NCBI GenBank assembly: GCA_027036775.1
Contig: JALWDS010000018.1
Span: forward strand, 60,248 to 124,247
DNA: 64,000 bases
Reading direction: 5' to 3'
Source of the DNA: Archaeoglobaceae archaeon
GTDB taxonomy: Archaea; Halobacteriota; Archaeoglobi; Archaeoglobales; Archaeoglobaceae
Part shown: one piece after another, positions 44,274-54,285 of the stretch
Layout: every line of letters starts with the position of its first letter
Numbering within the stretch: the first letter of the stretch is position 1
The notes under the pieces: model-generated
Told to the model about the DNA's origin: nothing
The model's database searches: none
The model's input: only the letters and a program-made list of their open reading frames with translations
Made by a program: the position numbers and the translations under genes

Positions 44274-44771
44274 GTTCGTCGTGAATGCGTTTCCGAAACA
44301 GACGTGGAGAATGAACCTGTATTTCTCGACATCGGGTTTGTCCTTGAAAGCGTCTCCGTGCGTGACTTCGACTATTTCCCCAACGTAAAAGACGTGGTCT
44401 CCCGTCTCAACATCCTTGTAAACCCTGCACTCCAAGTTCGCCTGACACTCCTTTATCGAAGGAGCTTTGACCTTTTTGGAAGGTACGAAGGTTACGCTTA
44501 GCCTTTCAGCCTTGTTAACGTTTGCTCCACTCACGGTTCCAGCAATCCAAACGTCCTTCAAGAGCTCTATCGTCGGAACCGATATAACGAACTCCCCGTA
44601 TTCGTCAATGAGTTTCTTCGTGTATCTCCTGTGGGCTATTGCAACGCCCAAGAGGGGAGGATTCATTGATAGAGGCGTTACCCAGTCGGCGGTCATAACG
44701 TTAGGTCTCTCCAAAGTTCCGGAGGTTACGAGGAAAGTTCTCATGGGGTAGAGGTATTCGAGCACGTTCAT
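44250..44771 (-). CDS. Flavin reductase-like (flavoredoxin family) protein
   Basis: 173 residues of the FMN-binding flavin-reductase fold: FLVTSGTLERPNVMTADWVTP, PPLLGVAIAHRRYT, GEFVISVP, and GDHVFYVGEIVEV. Archaeal homologues pass electrons through bound FMN, but the partner is unknown. TATA-like TTTAAACG (near 44780, minus) is close to the ATG. The C-terminus overlaps dapF. Confidence 0.88.
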   Translation of the reverse strand: MNVLEYLYPMRTFLVTSGTLERPNVMTADWVTPLSMNPPLLGVAIAHRRYTKKLIDEYGEFVISVPTIELLKDVWIAGTVSGANVNKAERLSVTFVPSKKVKAPSIKECQANLECRVYKDVETGDHVFYVGEIVEVTHGDAFKDKPDVEKYRFILHVCFGNAFTTNSSEVFRV

Positions 44772-44805
44772 GACAAACGTTTAAAGCACGAAAACTTAAG
44801 CTTTG

Positions 44806-44985
44806 CCGATTGACCTCCTCCCCATCTAAGGATGGGCTTTCGACACGGAGGCGTTATCCATGCGGGTAACGGAGGTTGCGGTCGAACCGCATGAGGGGAC
44901 GGTCAAAGCCCCCGACGGAGCTACCCTTTGGGTAACTCCGTCAAGAAAGAGAGGGCTAAAAATTTATTTAAATCTTCCCGTGCTT
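44806..44985 (-). mobile_element. Solo IS200/IS605-type right end with tnpB tail and guide-RNA-like folds
   Basis: On the minus strand an open frame ends AHP-stop inside the hairpin CCATCCTTAGATGG, followed by GGGAGGAGGTCAA, a layout typical of IS200/IS605 right ends. Upstream are strong folds: GACGGAG-TTACCC with GGGTAGCTCCGTC, GCGGTTCGACCGC, GTTACCC with GGATAAC, and GGGCTTT pairing with AAAGCCC over about 70 nt. This is like the RNA that guides TnpB. No tnpB body remains; upstream is an intact flavoprotein gene. The family assignment rests on pattern memory. Confidence 0.5.
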
Positions 44986-45028
44986 CTCCCCGCTTTGAAA
45001 AGCGAGGTTTTCGCACGGAGGTGGTGTT

Positions 45029-46102
45029 ATGATACTGATCGTGGGTGGTGGGCCTGCGGGGAGTCTTTCCGCAATTGCCCTGAGGGATCACGATGTTACG
45101 CTCGTTGAGGAACATCAGAGTGCGGGATTTCCCGTTCAATGTGCCGGGTTGGTGAGCGAGAACTGCTATAAGGTTTTGAGGAGGTATTCCGACTGCAAGT
45201 TGAACGAGATAAGGGGGGCTATCTTTTCATCCCCAAACAAATCGGTAGAGCTTGAGGGGAGGGTTGGGGGAGTTGTGATAGATAGGAGAACACTCGACAG
45301 GGATCTACTCTTGAAAGCTTCGGAGAATGCAAACGTCTTCGTTAAGACGAAGTTCGTTGGCGTTAGGGGAAAAAGAGCCATTTTGAAGGGTTTGAAGAAT
45401 GGGGAGATTGAATACGATTACATCATCGGTGCGGACGGGGTTTATTCGACAGTTTCAAGGGTATTCGGATTTGAAAGGCCCAAACTTTACTCCGCACTTC
45501 AGTTTAAGGTCAGGTTCGATTGTTTCAGCGAAGATTTGGTGGAGATATACTTCGGATTTTCGGACTACTTCTGTTACGTCATTCCGATAGACGAGTTTGC
45601 CGAGGTTGGAGTGATTTCAAGTCGAAATCCTTGGGACGTCATGAAGAGGTTTACGAGGTGGTTGGGGAAGAGGGTGAAGGGTGACGTCATAGAGGTCAAT
45701 GCGGGAGCCATACCGATCGGACTCGTGAACTTCGTTAAGGGCAACGTCCTCCTCTTAGGCGATTCCGCCGGGATGGTCAAACCATACACTGGTGGAGGTT
45801 TATACTACATAGTTAAGGCGATTGAAAAGCTCTCGCACTTTCCTAACCTTAAGAGGATAAAGGAGAACTACCTGAAGGACTTGGGATTCGAATACAAGGT
45901 CGGTATGAAGGTGGCGAAACTATACGGGATGCTGGACGTTGAAGATTACGACCACCTAATCGAAGTTGCGAGAGAACACCACTACTTGGCCAAGGAGCTG
46001 GACATGGACAGACCTTCAACACTCTTTAAGCTTCTACCAGCTATTTTCAGAGTGGTTAAGAGGAGGAGGCTACTTCTAAAGCTTTGGAGGGTTTTGAGTT
46101 AA
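45029..46102 (+). CDS. Geranylgeranyl-reductase family flavoprotein
   Basis: 357 residues: N-terminal FAD fold ILIVGGGPAGSLSAIAL, the family segment AGFPVQCAGLVSE, IGADGVYSTVSR, and GDSAGMVKPYTGGGLYY. Enzymes of this family saturate the isoprenoid chains of archaeal lipids or quinones. GGAGGTG lies 8 nt before the ATG. It is preceded by the IS-like remnant. The exact substrate is not decided. Confidence 0.88.
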   Translation: MILIVGGGPAGSLSAIALRDHDVTLVEEHQSAGFPVQCAGLVSENCYKVLRRYSDCKLNEIRGAIFSSPNKSVELEGRVGGVVIDRRTLDRDLLLKASENANVFVKTKFVGVRGKRAILKGLKNGEIEYDYIIGADGVYSTVSRVFGFERPKLYSALQFKVRFDCFSEDLVEIYFGFSDYFCYVIPIDEFAEVGVISSRNPWDVMKRFTRWLGKRVKGDVIEVNAGAIPIGLVNFVKGNVLLLGDSAGMVKPYTGGGLYYIVKAIEKLSHFPNLKRIKENYLKDLGFEYKVGMKVAKLYGMLDVEDYDHLIEVAREHHYLAKELDMDRPSTLFKLLPAIFRVVKRRRLLLKLWRVLS

Positions 46103-46132
46103 ACAGTTATATACGCAGGTCTAAGTTTGAAT

Positions 46133-48340
46133 GTGGAGTTCGTTCACCATCCGCTGATCAAGGAGAACACGATAGAAAGGAGGAGTTACCAGATAGCGAT
46201 AGCCTCAACTGCCTTAATGCGCAACACATTAGTGGTATTGCCCACCGGATTGGGTAAAACCGTAATTGCCCTTCTGGTTATGGCCTCGAGGCTCTACAAC
46301 AAAGGAGGGAAGGCCCTATTCTTAGCACCAACCAAACCCTTGGTGGAACAACATGCGAACTTCCTGAGGAGAGTGATGAATATAAATCCGAACGAGATAG
46401 TCGCTTTGAGCGGTGAAGTCCCTCCAGATAAGAGGTTTCAGCTTTGGAACAGAGCTAAGGTTGTCGTTTCAACTCCTCAAGTCATCGAAAACGACGTTAT
46501 AGCGGGTAGGATCTCTCTCGAAGACGTGACTCACTTAACCTTCGACGAGGCCCACAGGGCAGTTGGTAATTACTCTTACGTCTTCATAGCGAAGGCATAC
46601 ATGGAACAGGCCAAAGACCCTCTGATTTTGGCAATAACCGCATCACCGGGAAGCGATGTGGAGAGAATAGAGGAGGTGTTGAAAAACCTCTACATAGAGG
46701 ACGTTGAGGTTAGAACGGAGTGGGATGAGGATGTAAGGCCTTACGTTCACGAGAGGAAGATCGAGTGGATTAAGGTGGAGATGCCCAAAGAATTAAAAGA
46801 GGTCAGAGACTTGCTCAAAGAATGCGTCGAAATCAGATTGATGAGGTTGGAGGGGTTGGGGGTTAAGGCGAGGGGTTTGAGCAAGAAGGAACTTCTATCT
46901 CTCCAAGAGGCTTTGCAAAGTGAGGCTTACGAGAGTGGAAATGCGAAGCTCTACGATGCACTATCGATTTTGGCCGAGATACTTAAAATTCAGCACGCGA
47001 TAGAACTGATAGAAACTCAGGGCTTAGATGCTCTAAGGCACTACCTGAGAAAGATAGTCATCGAGGCGAAGTCGAGGGGAGGGAGTAGGGCGTCGAAGAG
47101 CATAGTTATGGACGAGAGATTTAGGAAGGCTGTGATGAAGGCTTTGAAGTGTGAGATCGATCATCCGAAGCTTGAGAAGCTGAAGGAGGTAGTTAGAGAT
47201 CAGTTAAATGCTAAGCCAGACTCGAGGATTATAGTCTTCACGAACTTCAGGGATACAGCTGAAGTCATAGCGAGGGAGTTGAACGAAATGGGAATAAGGG
47301 CGGTAAGGTTTGTAGGTCAGGCTAACAGAGAGAACGATAGGGGTTTGAGGCAGAGGGAGCAGGTTGAGATCGTTGAGAGGTTTAGGGCGGGAGAGATCAA
47401 GGTTTTGGTGGCAACTTCCGTTGGAGAGGAGGGTTTGGACATACCAGAAGTCGATTTGGTCGTCTTTTACGAGGCCATTCCTTCCGAAATAAGGTCCATT
47501 CAGAGGAAGGGGAGGACTGGGAGGAAGAGGGAAGGAAGGATAGTAGTTTTGGTGACCAAGGGAACAAGGGATGAGGCCTACTACTACCTGAGTTTGAGAA
47601 AGGAGAGGGCGATGTTCGAAAGGTTGAAGGAGTTGAAACACATCCTTAGAGGTAGGCAGAGAACTTTGGAGAGCTTTAAGAGTATCAAGGACGTTACTGT
47701 TTACGTGGATTCGAGGGAGATGAGGAGTGAGGTTGTTAAAAAACTCTACGAGCTTGCGAACGTCAGAGTCGGGAATTACAATGCGGATTACGTTGTGAGC
47801 GATAGGGTTGCTATTGAGAGGAAGACAGTCGATGACTTCGTGGACAGCATCGTTGACAAAAGGCTCTTCGATCAGCTCGTAGAGTTGAAAAAGAACTATC
47901 AGAAACCGATTTTGATAGTTGAAGGCGACGGACTGTATAGAAGGCTAAATCCGAATGCGATAAGAGGGGCCTTGGCAACTGTTGTGGTGGACTTCAACAT
48001 CCCCGTAATATTTACGAAAAGCCCAGAAGAGACTGCGGAATTCATAGTTAGCTTGGCGAGGAGGGAGCAGTTGGCTAAGGGTAGAGAAGTTTCTCCTCAC
48101 TACGGAAAAACCAAGATGACCTTGAAGGAGCAGATGGAATACGTCGTGTCCTCTATTTCAGATATCGGCCCGATCGTTGCAAGAAATCTCTTAGAGCACT
48201 TTCAAACGATAGAGAACATAGCAAAAGCCGACGTTGAAGACTTGATGAAGGTTCCAAAGGTTGGAAGGAAGATAGCGGAGAAGATCGTTAGGGTTATGAA
48301 AACACCCTACAGAGACGCTGATAAGGTGGAGGAAGTTTAA
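46133..48340 (+). CDS. hef: Hef helicase-nuclease (XPF/FANCM family)
   Basis: Acts on stalled forks and branched DNA. 735 residues: SF2 helicase with Walker A LPTGLGKT near 43, DEAH in TFDEAHRAV, and motif VI QRKGRTGRK; then an XPF-type nuclease domain from about 545 with IERKTVDDFV; and C-terminal helix-hairpin-helix repeats (ISDIGPIVARNLL, VPKVGRKIAEKI). The start is GTG 46133, about 25 nt after TTATATAC, or TTG 46127. The GDxxxERK motif reads VSDRVAIERK, so its first glycine is replaced. Confidence 0.95.
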   Translation: MEFVHHPLIKENTIERRSYQIAIASTALMRNTLVVLPTGLGKTVIALLVMASRLYNKGGKALFLAPTKPLVEQHANFLRRVMNINPNEIVALSGEVPPDKRFQLWNRAKVVVSTPQVIENDVIAGRISLEDVTHLTFDEAHRAVGNYSYVFIAKAYMEQAKDPLILAITASPGSDVERIEEVLKNLYIEDVEVRTEWDEDVRPYVHERKIEWIKVEMPKELKEVRDLLKECVEIRLMRLEGLGVKARGLSKKELLSLQEALQSEAYESGNAKLYDALSILAEILKIQHAIELIETQGLDALRHYLRKIVIEAKSRGGSRASKSIVMDERFRKAVMKALKCEIDHPKLEKLKEVVRDQLNAKPDSRIIVFTNFRDTAEVIARELNEMGIRAVRFVGQANRENDRGLRQREQVEIVERFRAGEIKVLVATSVGEEGLDIPEVDLVVFYEAIPSEIRSIQRKGRTGRKREGRIVVLVTKGTRDEAYYYLSLRKERAMFERLKELKHILRGRQRTLESFKSIKDVTVYVDSREMRSEVVKKLYELANVRVGNYNADYVVSDRVAIERKTVDDFVDSIVDKRLFDQLVELKKNYQKPILIVEGDGLYRRLNPNAIRGALATVVVDFNIPVIFTKSPEETAEFIVSLARREQLAKGREVSPHYGKTKMTLKEQMEYVVSSISDIGPIVARNLLEHFQTIENIAKADVEDLMKVPKVGRKIAEKIVRVMKTPYRDADKVEEV

Positions 48341-48573
48341 ATCTACAGTTTTCGCATATCTGCAACCGTTTTCTTTAAAAGTTCTTTTTCTGTTTGAAAA
48401 TAAGGGTTAGGTAAGGGAAGTAGAGAAAGAGGCTGAGTAGAGTAAAGAATTTTCCATACAACTCGTCACACTCACACCTCCAACATTCTCACTTGTTACC
48501 ATAAATTTTATCAACTCAACGAGGCAATTACATTAATTTTTAAAAGCCCAAGAGTCAAGATGGGTGAACGAAA
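48341..48573. other. Gene-free AT-rich gap before the giant surface protein
   Basis: 233 bp without a supported gene or guide-RNA boxes. It contains a purine-rich tract (about 48405-48450), a pyrimidine/CA-rich tract (about 48460-48500), and a TATA-like ATTTTTAAAAG near 48535, about 35 nt before the ATG 48574. It probably holds the promoter of the surface-protein gene and the end of hef. Confidence 0.6.
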
Positions 48574-51500
48574 ATGAGATTGGTTCGCTCGAAAGTAGCC
48601 TTACTGTTAATACTCTTGGTGATCTTGCTCGGGGTTGCAGACGCGAAAGTCGTGAACGTCCCTGGAGATTATAAAGATATAAAATCGGCGGTTGAGAATG
48701 CCAACGCTGGTGATACGATTTTGATTTCCCCAGGAATCTATTACGGAAGTAAAAACTACAGTGTAAGGATAGACAAGCCTCTGACGATATCTGGATACGG
48801 AGCGAAGATTGAAAGCGGTTACAACTATGGCTTTGTAGTAAACTCCAGTAACGTTCTGATCGAAGGAATACAGTTTAAAGGAAGAGCTATCAAGACGGAA
48901 AGCACCTCAAACATCTTAGGATTGAGTATAAAGGATGCAACATCAACGGAAGGAGATGCCATATTTCTTAACGGCAGAATAAGGGATTTGGAGATAGAGG
49001 ACGTAAATCTGAATTTGAGCAACAGCGGAGTTGGAATTCTTCTCGATGGTTATTTTGAGGACGTTACGATAATGAACGGCATCATCAAAGACCCTTACTG
49101 GGCGGGAATTCAGCTTAAAAGAAGTAACACTGATTATTATTACAGAAACGTTACAATTGAGAACGTAACAGTGATCGGCTCTAACTACGACGGTATCTAC
49201 GCAAACAACGTTACAGATCTTTTTATAAGGGACTCTGTCATCTCTGAAAGCGGTGATGATGGAATACAAGCTCAGGGTCTCAAAGACTGTCTGATCATCG
49301 AGGGAACTACCGTTTCCAATAGCTCAGATTATGGGATTTATCTGAAAGGTAGTGCCGAACTGCTGTTCAGGAACAATTCTGTATCTGAATCAGCAAATGG
49401 TCTTTACGCATATCAGCTGACCTCGGCGGAGATAGCGGGAAGCATTTTTTACAACAACACTAACTACAACACGAAATTATCGGGCGTTGGTGCTTCTGAT
49501 GTCTTCTACAACACCTTTGCAAACAGCACACAATCCATTGTTCTTTCCAACACCTTTGCAAGGATACACTACAACAACCTGCTGAACAGCACCACAGCGA
49601 TAGCAAACTATCAACGTCTGGAGATAAACGCAACTTACAACTACTGGGGGTTCTGCGAGGAGAACGCAACTCTAATGGCTGATAAAATAGATTCCCTCAT
49701 ATACGACGACGATGAATCCGGCAATGGAAGGGTTATATTCCATCCGTGGCTTTGCTCTCCTGTCAACGTTTCTCTCCCAGTGTCTTTCGCCAAGCCGGAC
49801 ATAGTGCTTGAAAATGTAACCATTTACTTCAGCGGAATTCTTGGTGATACTCTTACAGTAAACGCGCTTTTGAGAAACGCTGGAGGGGATAGCGGAGCTT
49901 TTAAAGTTGCTTTAATAAGTAATGGCACAGTTCTAAGCGAAAAGAGCATTCTGGGACTTTTAGCAAACGAAAGTGTCAGAGTTTCCTTGAGCTGGGTAGT
50001 TGATGAAACCGATAAGATAAACCTCACTTTAAAGGCTGACTGCTACAATCAGGTTGATGAAAGCAACGAATCGAACAACGAATACATCTTTTCGATCCAC
50101 ATCGAGAGACCAGATTTTGTTTTGAAAGACTTATCTTGGAGTTTTAACGGCAATTCTCTGCTTCTCACCGCAAACGTCTCGAACATTGGTGCCTCATCAA
50201 AGCTTAAAGTTCCTGTGGAGATTACAGTTAACGGAACAAACTTCACAAAGGTGTTCAGAAAATATATTTACGAGCTATATGCAAATGAGTCTGAAAGTAT
50301 TTCCTTTACGATATCTAACCCACCATCAGGAAATCTAAGCGTCAAAGCTCTCGTGGATCCAGATAATATTGTTAACGAGTTGAATGAGAGCAACAATGAA
50401 TGGCAGATAAGCCTGAATATCAGATACCCCGATTTGATTGTGAGAACCCTTGAGATGGATAGGCAACCCGTCTCTGGTGGAGAGGTTAATCTAAAGGCAG
50501 AAGTTGAGAACATAGGTGGCTCAGTAAACGACGCCCATATATGCGTTGAGTTTTACGCAAACACCACAAAAATCTCCAGGGTTTGCAAGCATCTAAGCCT
50601 TGCGGAAAACGAAACCGCTAACTTCACTACAAAATATTCGGTTATCCCAGGAAATTACACCCTTAAGGCTCTGGTTGATCCGAGCAACATAATATTGGAA
50701 GAGAACGAATCGAACAACGAGCTTGGAATTAACGTTAGCGTTCCGATGCCGGACTTTGTTATACAGTCTGTAAAGCCCCTTTACGATCTGAACACAACCG
50801 GATTGAGAGTTCCCTTTGAAGTTGAAGTTAAGAATGTTGGAGCGGATTACTACGGTATAGTTGAGGTTCAGCTTTACAAGGACAACCAAGAATTTTTAAG
50901 CATTGGTCATGGGTATTACTATTTCCACGGAATGAAGCATGGCGAAACCAAATCCCTGTGGCTCTATTACCCAGTAACACCTGGAAATCACACGGTTAAA
51001 ATAATAGTTGATCCGAGGAATAAAATCCGGGAACGGAATGAGTCAAACAACGCTGTAAACTTCGAAATATACACACCGTATCCAGATTTGGCAATAAAAG
51101 ATGTTGCAGTTCCTGAAAATGTCTCCGCCTATGAGAAATACAACGTCAGCGTTACGGTTGAGAACTCTGGAAAGGGTAGCGTGGTTTTTGTGCCTGGATT
51201 GGAGTTCACTCAGTATGGGAAATCTGTTTCCACGCTACCTGTATTAAAAATCAGAATAGGCGATCGCGATTATGAATATCCGCTTGAAGAAATAAAGGCT
51301 GGAGAGACCAAGATTTTAAACATCTCTTGGGTTCCCGGAGGTATTGAGGGTAATGTAAGTGTTGAAGCCTCTATTATCTACGATCTTGATGGAAATCTAA
51401 GCAACAACAGAATTGTAAGGAACTTTACGCTAAATGTCGTGAAGCCTGATATTGTAATTGAGGACGTGAACTATCCCAAGACTGTGGAGGACAAAGAATA

Positions 51501-53640
51501 CGTTTTCTTCTACATCAACGTTAGCAATGTTGGGAAAGGGGTGTCAAGAGCGTTCTACATCACGATTCCGGGAATACGAACCATACCAGTTGGTTCCATG
51601 AAGCCCGGAGAAAGTGTGGTCTTGAAAGTACCATGGGTTGCAAGAGTGGGAAGATACAATCTTTCGGTAATAGCGGACGAGCAAAATCTTGTAGCTGAGG
51701 AAAACGAGTCGAACAACGTATACAACATAAGCTTCATCGTTAAGCCAGTTGAGAAATTTGGACTCTTTTTCACTCCAGCTTTGGCAATTCCCAATTCAAC
51801 TGCCATTATAAAAGGGTATGTGATCAATTCCGGCTCCAAAGATGTAAACCTGACGTTAAACGCAACATCTCAATTCTCCTGCTCTGTGGAGCCAAGCTCA
51901 TTGTACCTCCTGCCTGGGGAGAAGAGAGATATGATAGTTTACGTTAACGTCCCGGATAATGAATCCCTTGTTAACCAGAACGTGCCAGTAGTTATAACTG
52001 CCAACTCTTCAGGCAAGTTAAAGAACTCCACAGCCATTATTCGTATTGAGGATGGCACAAAAATCAGCGATCTCAGACCTTTTGGCAAAATAGCGAGCAG
52101 AAACGTTACAGTTAGCTGGAGGACTTTAGCAAATTCCTCGACCGAGGTTTACTTCAGAGAAGCAGGAAAAGGAAACTACACAATTGTTGAAGGTGAATGG
52201 GGAAGTTATCACGAGGTTACGCTGAGAAACCTCAGCTACGATAAGTGCTATGAGTATTACGTTGTAAGCGGAAATAAATACGGCTCCAGCCAGTCGAACG
52301 TAATGCGGTTCTGCGTTGTGAAGGATGTTTCATTCGAGAAGGACAGCTACTCCTTTAATGTGAGAAAAGACTATGATCAGCATTTCCAGATAAGGATAGT
52401 AAATTACGATTCATCTCAGCATAAAGTGAAGGCAAGCGTGATAAATCCATACGAAAATGTGCTTGCAGTCGGATTTGTTGGTGCGGGAGGGGATTACGAA
52501 GCTGTTATTAATCCTCATGCTTCCATTCTCCTTGATCTTGCGATTCACGCTCAGAGAGCTGATCCAGGAAATTACACTTTGTTCCTCAATCTCACATCAG
52601 ATTCAGCATCAGATGAAGTTCCGCTTTACATAAATGTTTATAAGCCGGACTACAACTTCAGCTTGGTTGAAGTTTCCTCCGACCCTTACACTTTGGCGAA
52701 GAAGTTCAAGGTTGTAAACCATGGAGATGCAGTAACTGATTTGAGCGTAAGCGTTGTGGGTGATAATAGAGGTAAAGTAAGGATTGAACCTGAGATCGCC
52801 AGAGAGTATTTGAAAAAGAGTGGGGAAATATACTTTAAATTAGCCCCTATACTCTACGAGAACTTCAGCGAAATTAATGTCACCTTGATTGTTAGCGGAG
52901 GTGATCGGAAGATAGTCAGAAACGTAACCTTTGCTGTTCCTCAAGGGAAAAGGGTGTTTAAGGTCATACCCGGCTCCCTCAGCATAGAGTTTCTGAGAGT
53001 TTACGATAACGATGAAAATCCATACACGAATCCACAGGGCTTGATAAACTCTACAAGAATAGACAATCTCTCAGGCTTCTTCGCCGATATAGCTTTAAGA
53101 GTTACCAAGAATGGAAAACCAGTAGCTAATGCAGAAGTGACACTTTTCTTAGATAATGGAACAGATACCTGGAACTTCACGGGAAAGACAGATGTCTACG
53201 GGATAGTTCACTTTCTAATTACAGATGTTTCAGGGACTTACAAATACTGGGCAGAAGCTATGAACGGGAAGGTTAAGACTGAAATTAGAGAATTCACAGT
53301 GGCAGATGTTCCTCAGCTTGTTGTTCTTAGAGACATTAAGTGGCAGAAAATCTACATTGATGATTATCCAATTTCTGACGACAGCACTACATTAAAACCC
53401 ATGAGAGACCTAAAGTTAACTTTTAATACCTCCGCCAATGGCGAGCCTGTTCTCTTCTTGAGAGAGAAGCTTCTTGGTTCAGTTATATGGGTAAGTGGAA
53501 AGAAGAACGGAAGCACTATAGAGTTCTACCCACCACCTTTGTATCCTGGAATTTATGAGGTCTCCGCAATAGTGCTTAATGGCAATGTGGTGCATGCTTC
53601 AGAGCAAAGAACCTTCATTATAGTTGACGCCAGTGGCTAA
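48574..53640 (+). CDS. Giant secreted beta-helix/CARDB surface protein (3' end frameshifted)
   Basis: 1688 residues. A signal peptide (1-25, cut near ADA) is followed by a right-handed beta-helix (about 27-390), then six CARDB modules (about 400-1070), each opening with PD(I/F/L)V and closing with ESNNE-type turns. After that come Ig-like and fibronectin III-like modules (about 1160-1260) and a C-terminal Ig-like domain with NGKPVANAEVTLFLDNG. N-glycosylation sequons are frequent. Such proteins form surface or adhesion structures. The frame stops just before a PKD-dockerin tail that is open in the next frame from 53624, so the original protein was probably about 1830 residues. Confidence 0.88.
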   Translation: MRLVRSKVALLLILLVILLGVADAKVVNVPGDYKDIKSAVENANAGDTILISPGIYYGSKNYSVRIDKPLTISGYGAKIESGYNYGFVVNSSNVLIEGIQFKGRAIKTESTSNILGLSIKDATSTEGDAIFLNGRIRDLEIEDVNLNLSNSGVGILLDGYFEDVTIMNGIIKDPYWAGIQLKRSNTDYYYRNVTIENVTVIGSNYDGIYANNVTDLFIRDSVISESGDDGIQAQGLKDCLIIEGTTVSNSSDYGIYLKGSAELLFRNNSVSESANGLYAYQLTSAEIAGSIFYNNTNYNTKLSGVGASDVFYNTFANSTQSIVLSNTFARIHYNNLLNSTTAIANYQRLEINATYNYWGFCEENATLMADKIDSLIYDDDESGNGRVIFHPWLCSPVNVSLPVSFAKPDIVLENVTIYFSGILGDTLTVNALLRNAGGDSGAFKVALISNGTVLSEKSILGLLANESVRVSLSWVVDETDKINLTLKADCYNQVDESNESNNEYIFSIHIERPDFVLKDLSWSFNGNSLLLTANVSNIGASSKLKVPVEITVNGTNFTKVFRKYIYELYANESESISFTISNPPSGNLSVKALVDPDNIVNELNESNNEWQISLNIRYPDLIVRTLEMDRQPVSGGEVNLKAEVENIGGSVNDAHICVEFYANTTKISRVCKHLSLAENETANFTTKYSVIPGNYTLKALVDPSNIILEENESNNELGINVSVPMPDFVIQSVKPLYDLNTTGLRVPFEVEVKNVGADYYGIVEVQLYKDNQEFLSIGHGYYYFHGMKHGETKSLWLYYPVTPGNHTVKIIVDPRNKIRERNESNNAVNFEIYTPYPDLAIKDVAVPENVSAYEKYNVSVTVENSGKGSVVFVPGLEFTQYGKSVSTLPVLKIRIGDRDYEYPLEEIKAGETKILNISWVPGGIEGNVSVEASIIYDLDGNLSNNRIVRNFTLNVVKPDIVIEDVNYPKTVEDKEYVFFYINVSNVGKGVSRAFYITIPGIRTIPVGSMKPGESVVLKVPWVARVGRYNLSVIADEQNLVAEENESNNVYNISFIVKPVEKFGLFFTPALAIPNSTAIIKGYVINSGSKDVNLTLNATSQFSCSVEPSSLYLLPGEKRDMIVYVNVPDNESLVNQNVPVVITANSSGKLKNSTAIIRIEDGTKISDLRPFGKIASRNVTVSWRTLANSSTEVYFREAGKGNYTIVEGEWGSYHEVTLRNLSYDKCYEYYVVSGNKYGSSQSNVMRFCVVKDVSFEKDSYSFNVRKDYDQHFQIRIVNYDSSQHKVKASVINPYENVLAVGFVGAGGDYEAVINPHASILLDLAIHAQRADPGNYTLFLNLTSDSASDEVPLYINVYKPDYNFSLVEVSSDPYTLAKKFKVVNHGDAVTDLSVSVVGDNRGKVRIEPEIAREYLKKSGEIYFKLAPILYENFSEINVTLIVSGGDRKIVRNVTFAVPQGKRVFKVIPGSLSIEFLRVYDNDENPYTNPQGLINSTRIDNLSGFFADIALRVTKNGKPVANAEVTLFLDNGTDTWNFTGKTDVYGIVHFLITDVSGTYKYWAEAMNGKVKTEIREFTVADVPQLVVLRDIKWQKIYIDDYPISDDSTTLKPMRDLKLTFNTSANGEPVLFLREKLLGSVIWVSGKKNGSTIEFYPPPLYPGIYEVSAIVLNGNVVHASEQRTFIIVDASG

Positions 53641-54067
53641 CTTCACAATTCACCCCTCCAAACCAATCGTCGGAGAAGAGGTTACATTCAACGCATCTTC
53701 AAGTTACGATCCCGATGGGGTCATAGTGAGTTACGCATGGGACTTCGGTGATGGTAATACGACTGTGACGTCTGCCCCAGTAGTCAAGCATGTGTATGCA
53801 TCTCCAAGGACTTACACGGTATCTCTAACCGTTACAGACAATTTGTCAGCTTCATCGACAGTCTCCAAAACGTTGGATGTGCTCCAGAAAGGAGACTTCA
53901 ACGACAACGGTAGGATCGACATAGGAGATGTGGTTTACGTGGCTCACATGATTTTAAGGAAGATTCCAGAGGATACGAAAGCTGACTTTAACAATAACGG
54001 GAAAGTGGATATAGGTGATTTAGCTAAAATAGCCTATTACTTCCTCGGAAAAATCAACGAGCTTTAG
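53624..54067 (+). CDS. PKD domain plus dockerin-like tail, split from the surface protein by a frame change
   Basis: 147 residues: a PKD domain (PVANFTIHPSKP, YAWDFGDGNTTV, YTVSLTVTDN) and a dockerin-like domain with two calcium-loop repeats, DFNDNGRIDIGDV and DFNNNGKVDIGDL. It has no signal peptide, and its only start is a weak TTG at 53624 overlapping the upstream gene by 17 bp. Single-base change near 53634 would join it to the 1688-residue protein. Dockerin and cohesin domains are known in Archaeoglobus. As it stands this part would be lost unless translation shifts frame. Confidence 0.8.
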   Translation: MTPVANFTIHPSKPIVGEEVTFNASSSYDPDGVIVSYAWDFGDGNTTVTSAPVVKHVYASPRTYTVSLTVTDNLSASSTVSKTLDVLQKGDFNDNGRIDIGDVVYVAHMILRKIPEDTKADFNNNGKVDIGDLAKIAYYFLGKINEL

Positions 54068-54120
54068 TTCTATTTCTTTTATTCTATTTTTATTGTTTGA
54101 AAAAATTTTAAATTTTTCAA

Positions 54121-54204
54121 TTAATAGTTGAACACTATCTTAAAGGCAATCTCGGAAGAAACTCCTGCAACCTCTATCAGCTCGTAAACCTCCTCTATCT
54201 CCAT
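54121..54204 (-). CDS. Doubtful 27-codon ORF
   Basis: A 27-residue acidic frame starting at ATG 54204, about 25 nt after TTTAAATAC on the minus strand. The rest of the 54,068-54,285 gap is AT-rich with T-runs just after the dockerin stop that may end transcription. The peptide matches nothing I know, so it may be a gene remnant. Recorded because promoter distance is right. Confidence 0.2.
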   Translation of the reverse strand: MEIEEVYELIEVAGVSSEIAFKIVFNY

Positions 54205-54285
54205 GAAGGATGATTGGTCACCCTGTATTTAAATTTATTCGAAATTATCTATAATTATAGTTGAAGAATTTAACACGATCGAACG

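Noticed and set aside
44860..45108. Plus-strand frame of 82 codons
   Set aside because: It crosses the IS-like stem-loops and runs into the flavoprotein gene in another frame; the minus-strand mobile-element reading explains the sequence better.
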